5,791 nucleotides of DNA, taken from Jatrophihabitans sp. GTDB taxonomy: Bacteria; Actinomycetota; Actinomycetes; Mycobacteriales; Jatrophihabitantaceae. Made by a program: the position numbers and the translations under genes. Below, piece by piece: positions 5,753 to 5,791 of the stretch (position 1 is the first letter of the stretch; every line of letters starts with the position of its first letter). The notes beneath the pieces are model-generated. The model saw only the letters and a program-made list of their open reading frames with translations, was not told where the DNA came from and ran no database searches. The stretch spans positions 1 to 5,791 of the forward strand of contig JAOPVG010000152.1 in the NCBI GenBank assembly GCA_025966255.1. The letters are read 5' to 3'.

Positions 5753-5791
5753 GTGAAGTTCATGCCCGCCACTGACGCCGTCATCGGTGCC
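5753..5791 (+). CDS. Possible 5' end of a divergent gene
   Basis: GTG 5753 or the in-frame ATG 5762 (product starting MPATDAVIGA) opens a frame that runs off the right edge. No good Shine-Dalgarno precedes either, and the minus strand is also partly open here, so support is weak. Only 10-13 codons are visible and the product cannot be named. The remaining bases 5687-5752 hold only short inverted repeats (5695-5705 and GTCGG/CCGAC at 5727-5740). Confidence 0.2.
   Translation, partial: MKFMPATDAVIGA

Noticed and set aside
1..5791. tRNA, rRNA, CRISPR array or insertion sequence
   Set aside because: No cloverleaf, regularly spaced repeat, transposase motif or terminal inverted repeat was found by eye.

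Overview
The window comes from a high-GC actinobacterium. Codons are strongly G/C-ended, and the conserved actinobacterial order rpsF-ssb-rpsR-rplI-dnaB is present on the minus strand, read from right to left. The genus cannot be fixed from sequence alone. The S18 tail, the intein content and an unrecognised wall-or-membrane protein next to rpsF would suit a Frankiales-like or mycobacterial-relative lineage, but that is a guess.

Right to left: 5610-5791 is a promoter region with a candidate sigma-70-type promoter, a 21-bp-spaced direct repeat, a small palindrome and perhaps the first codons of a divergent plus-strand gene. 5609-4515 encodes a 364-residue exported, C-terminally membrane-anchored protein of unknown function, ending at a GC-rich hairpin. 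4514-4300 is the leader of the ribosomal operon, with an RNA fold that can pair the rpsF Shine-Dalgarno with an upstream anti-Shine-Dalgarno and presents a CCG loop. Then follow rpsF (S6), ssb, rpsR (S18) and rplI (L9), tightly packed. A perfect 14-bp hairpin with a GUAA tetraloop closes this operon. A 400-bp gap with a cluster of TGTGGAC (DnaA-box-like) words separates it from dnaB.

dnaB fills 2276-1 and runs off the left edge. It is interrupted by two different inteins. The first is a complete 156-residue mini-intein splitting the Walker A P-loop between Lys and Ser; it starts with Ala and carries the Trp/Cys/Thr set that defines class 3 inteins. The second is a Cys1 intein with a LAGLIDADG endonuclease motif, inserted after the RESG motif and cut by the window edge. 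Active helicase would therefore need two protein-splicing events by different chemistries.

The genes join translation of the small and large subunits (S6, S18, L9) with replication (SSB, DnaB). Noteworthy points are the dual inteins in dnaB, an operon-encoded S18 without zinc-ligand cysteines, the likely S6:S18-responsive rpsF leader, and the possible DnaA link to dnaB.
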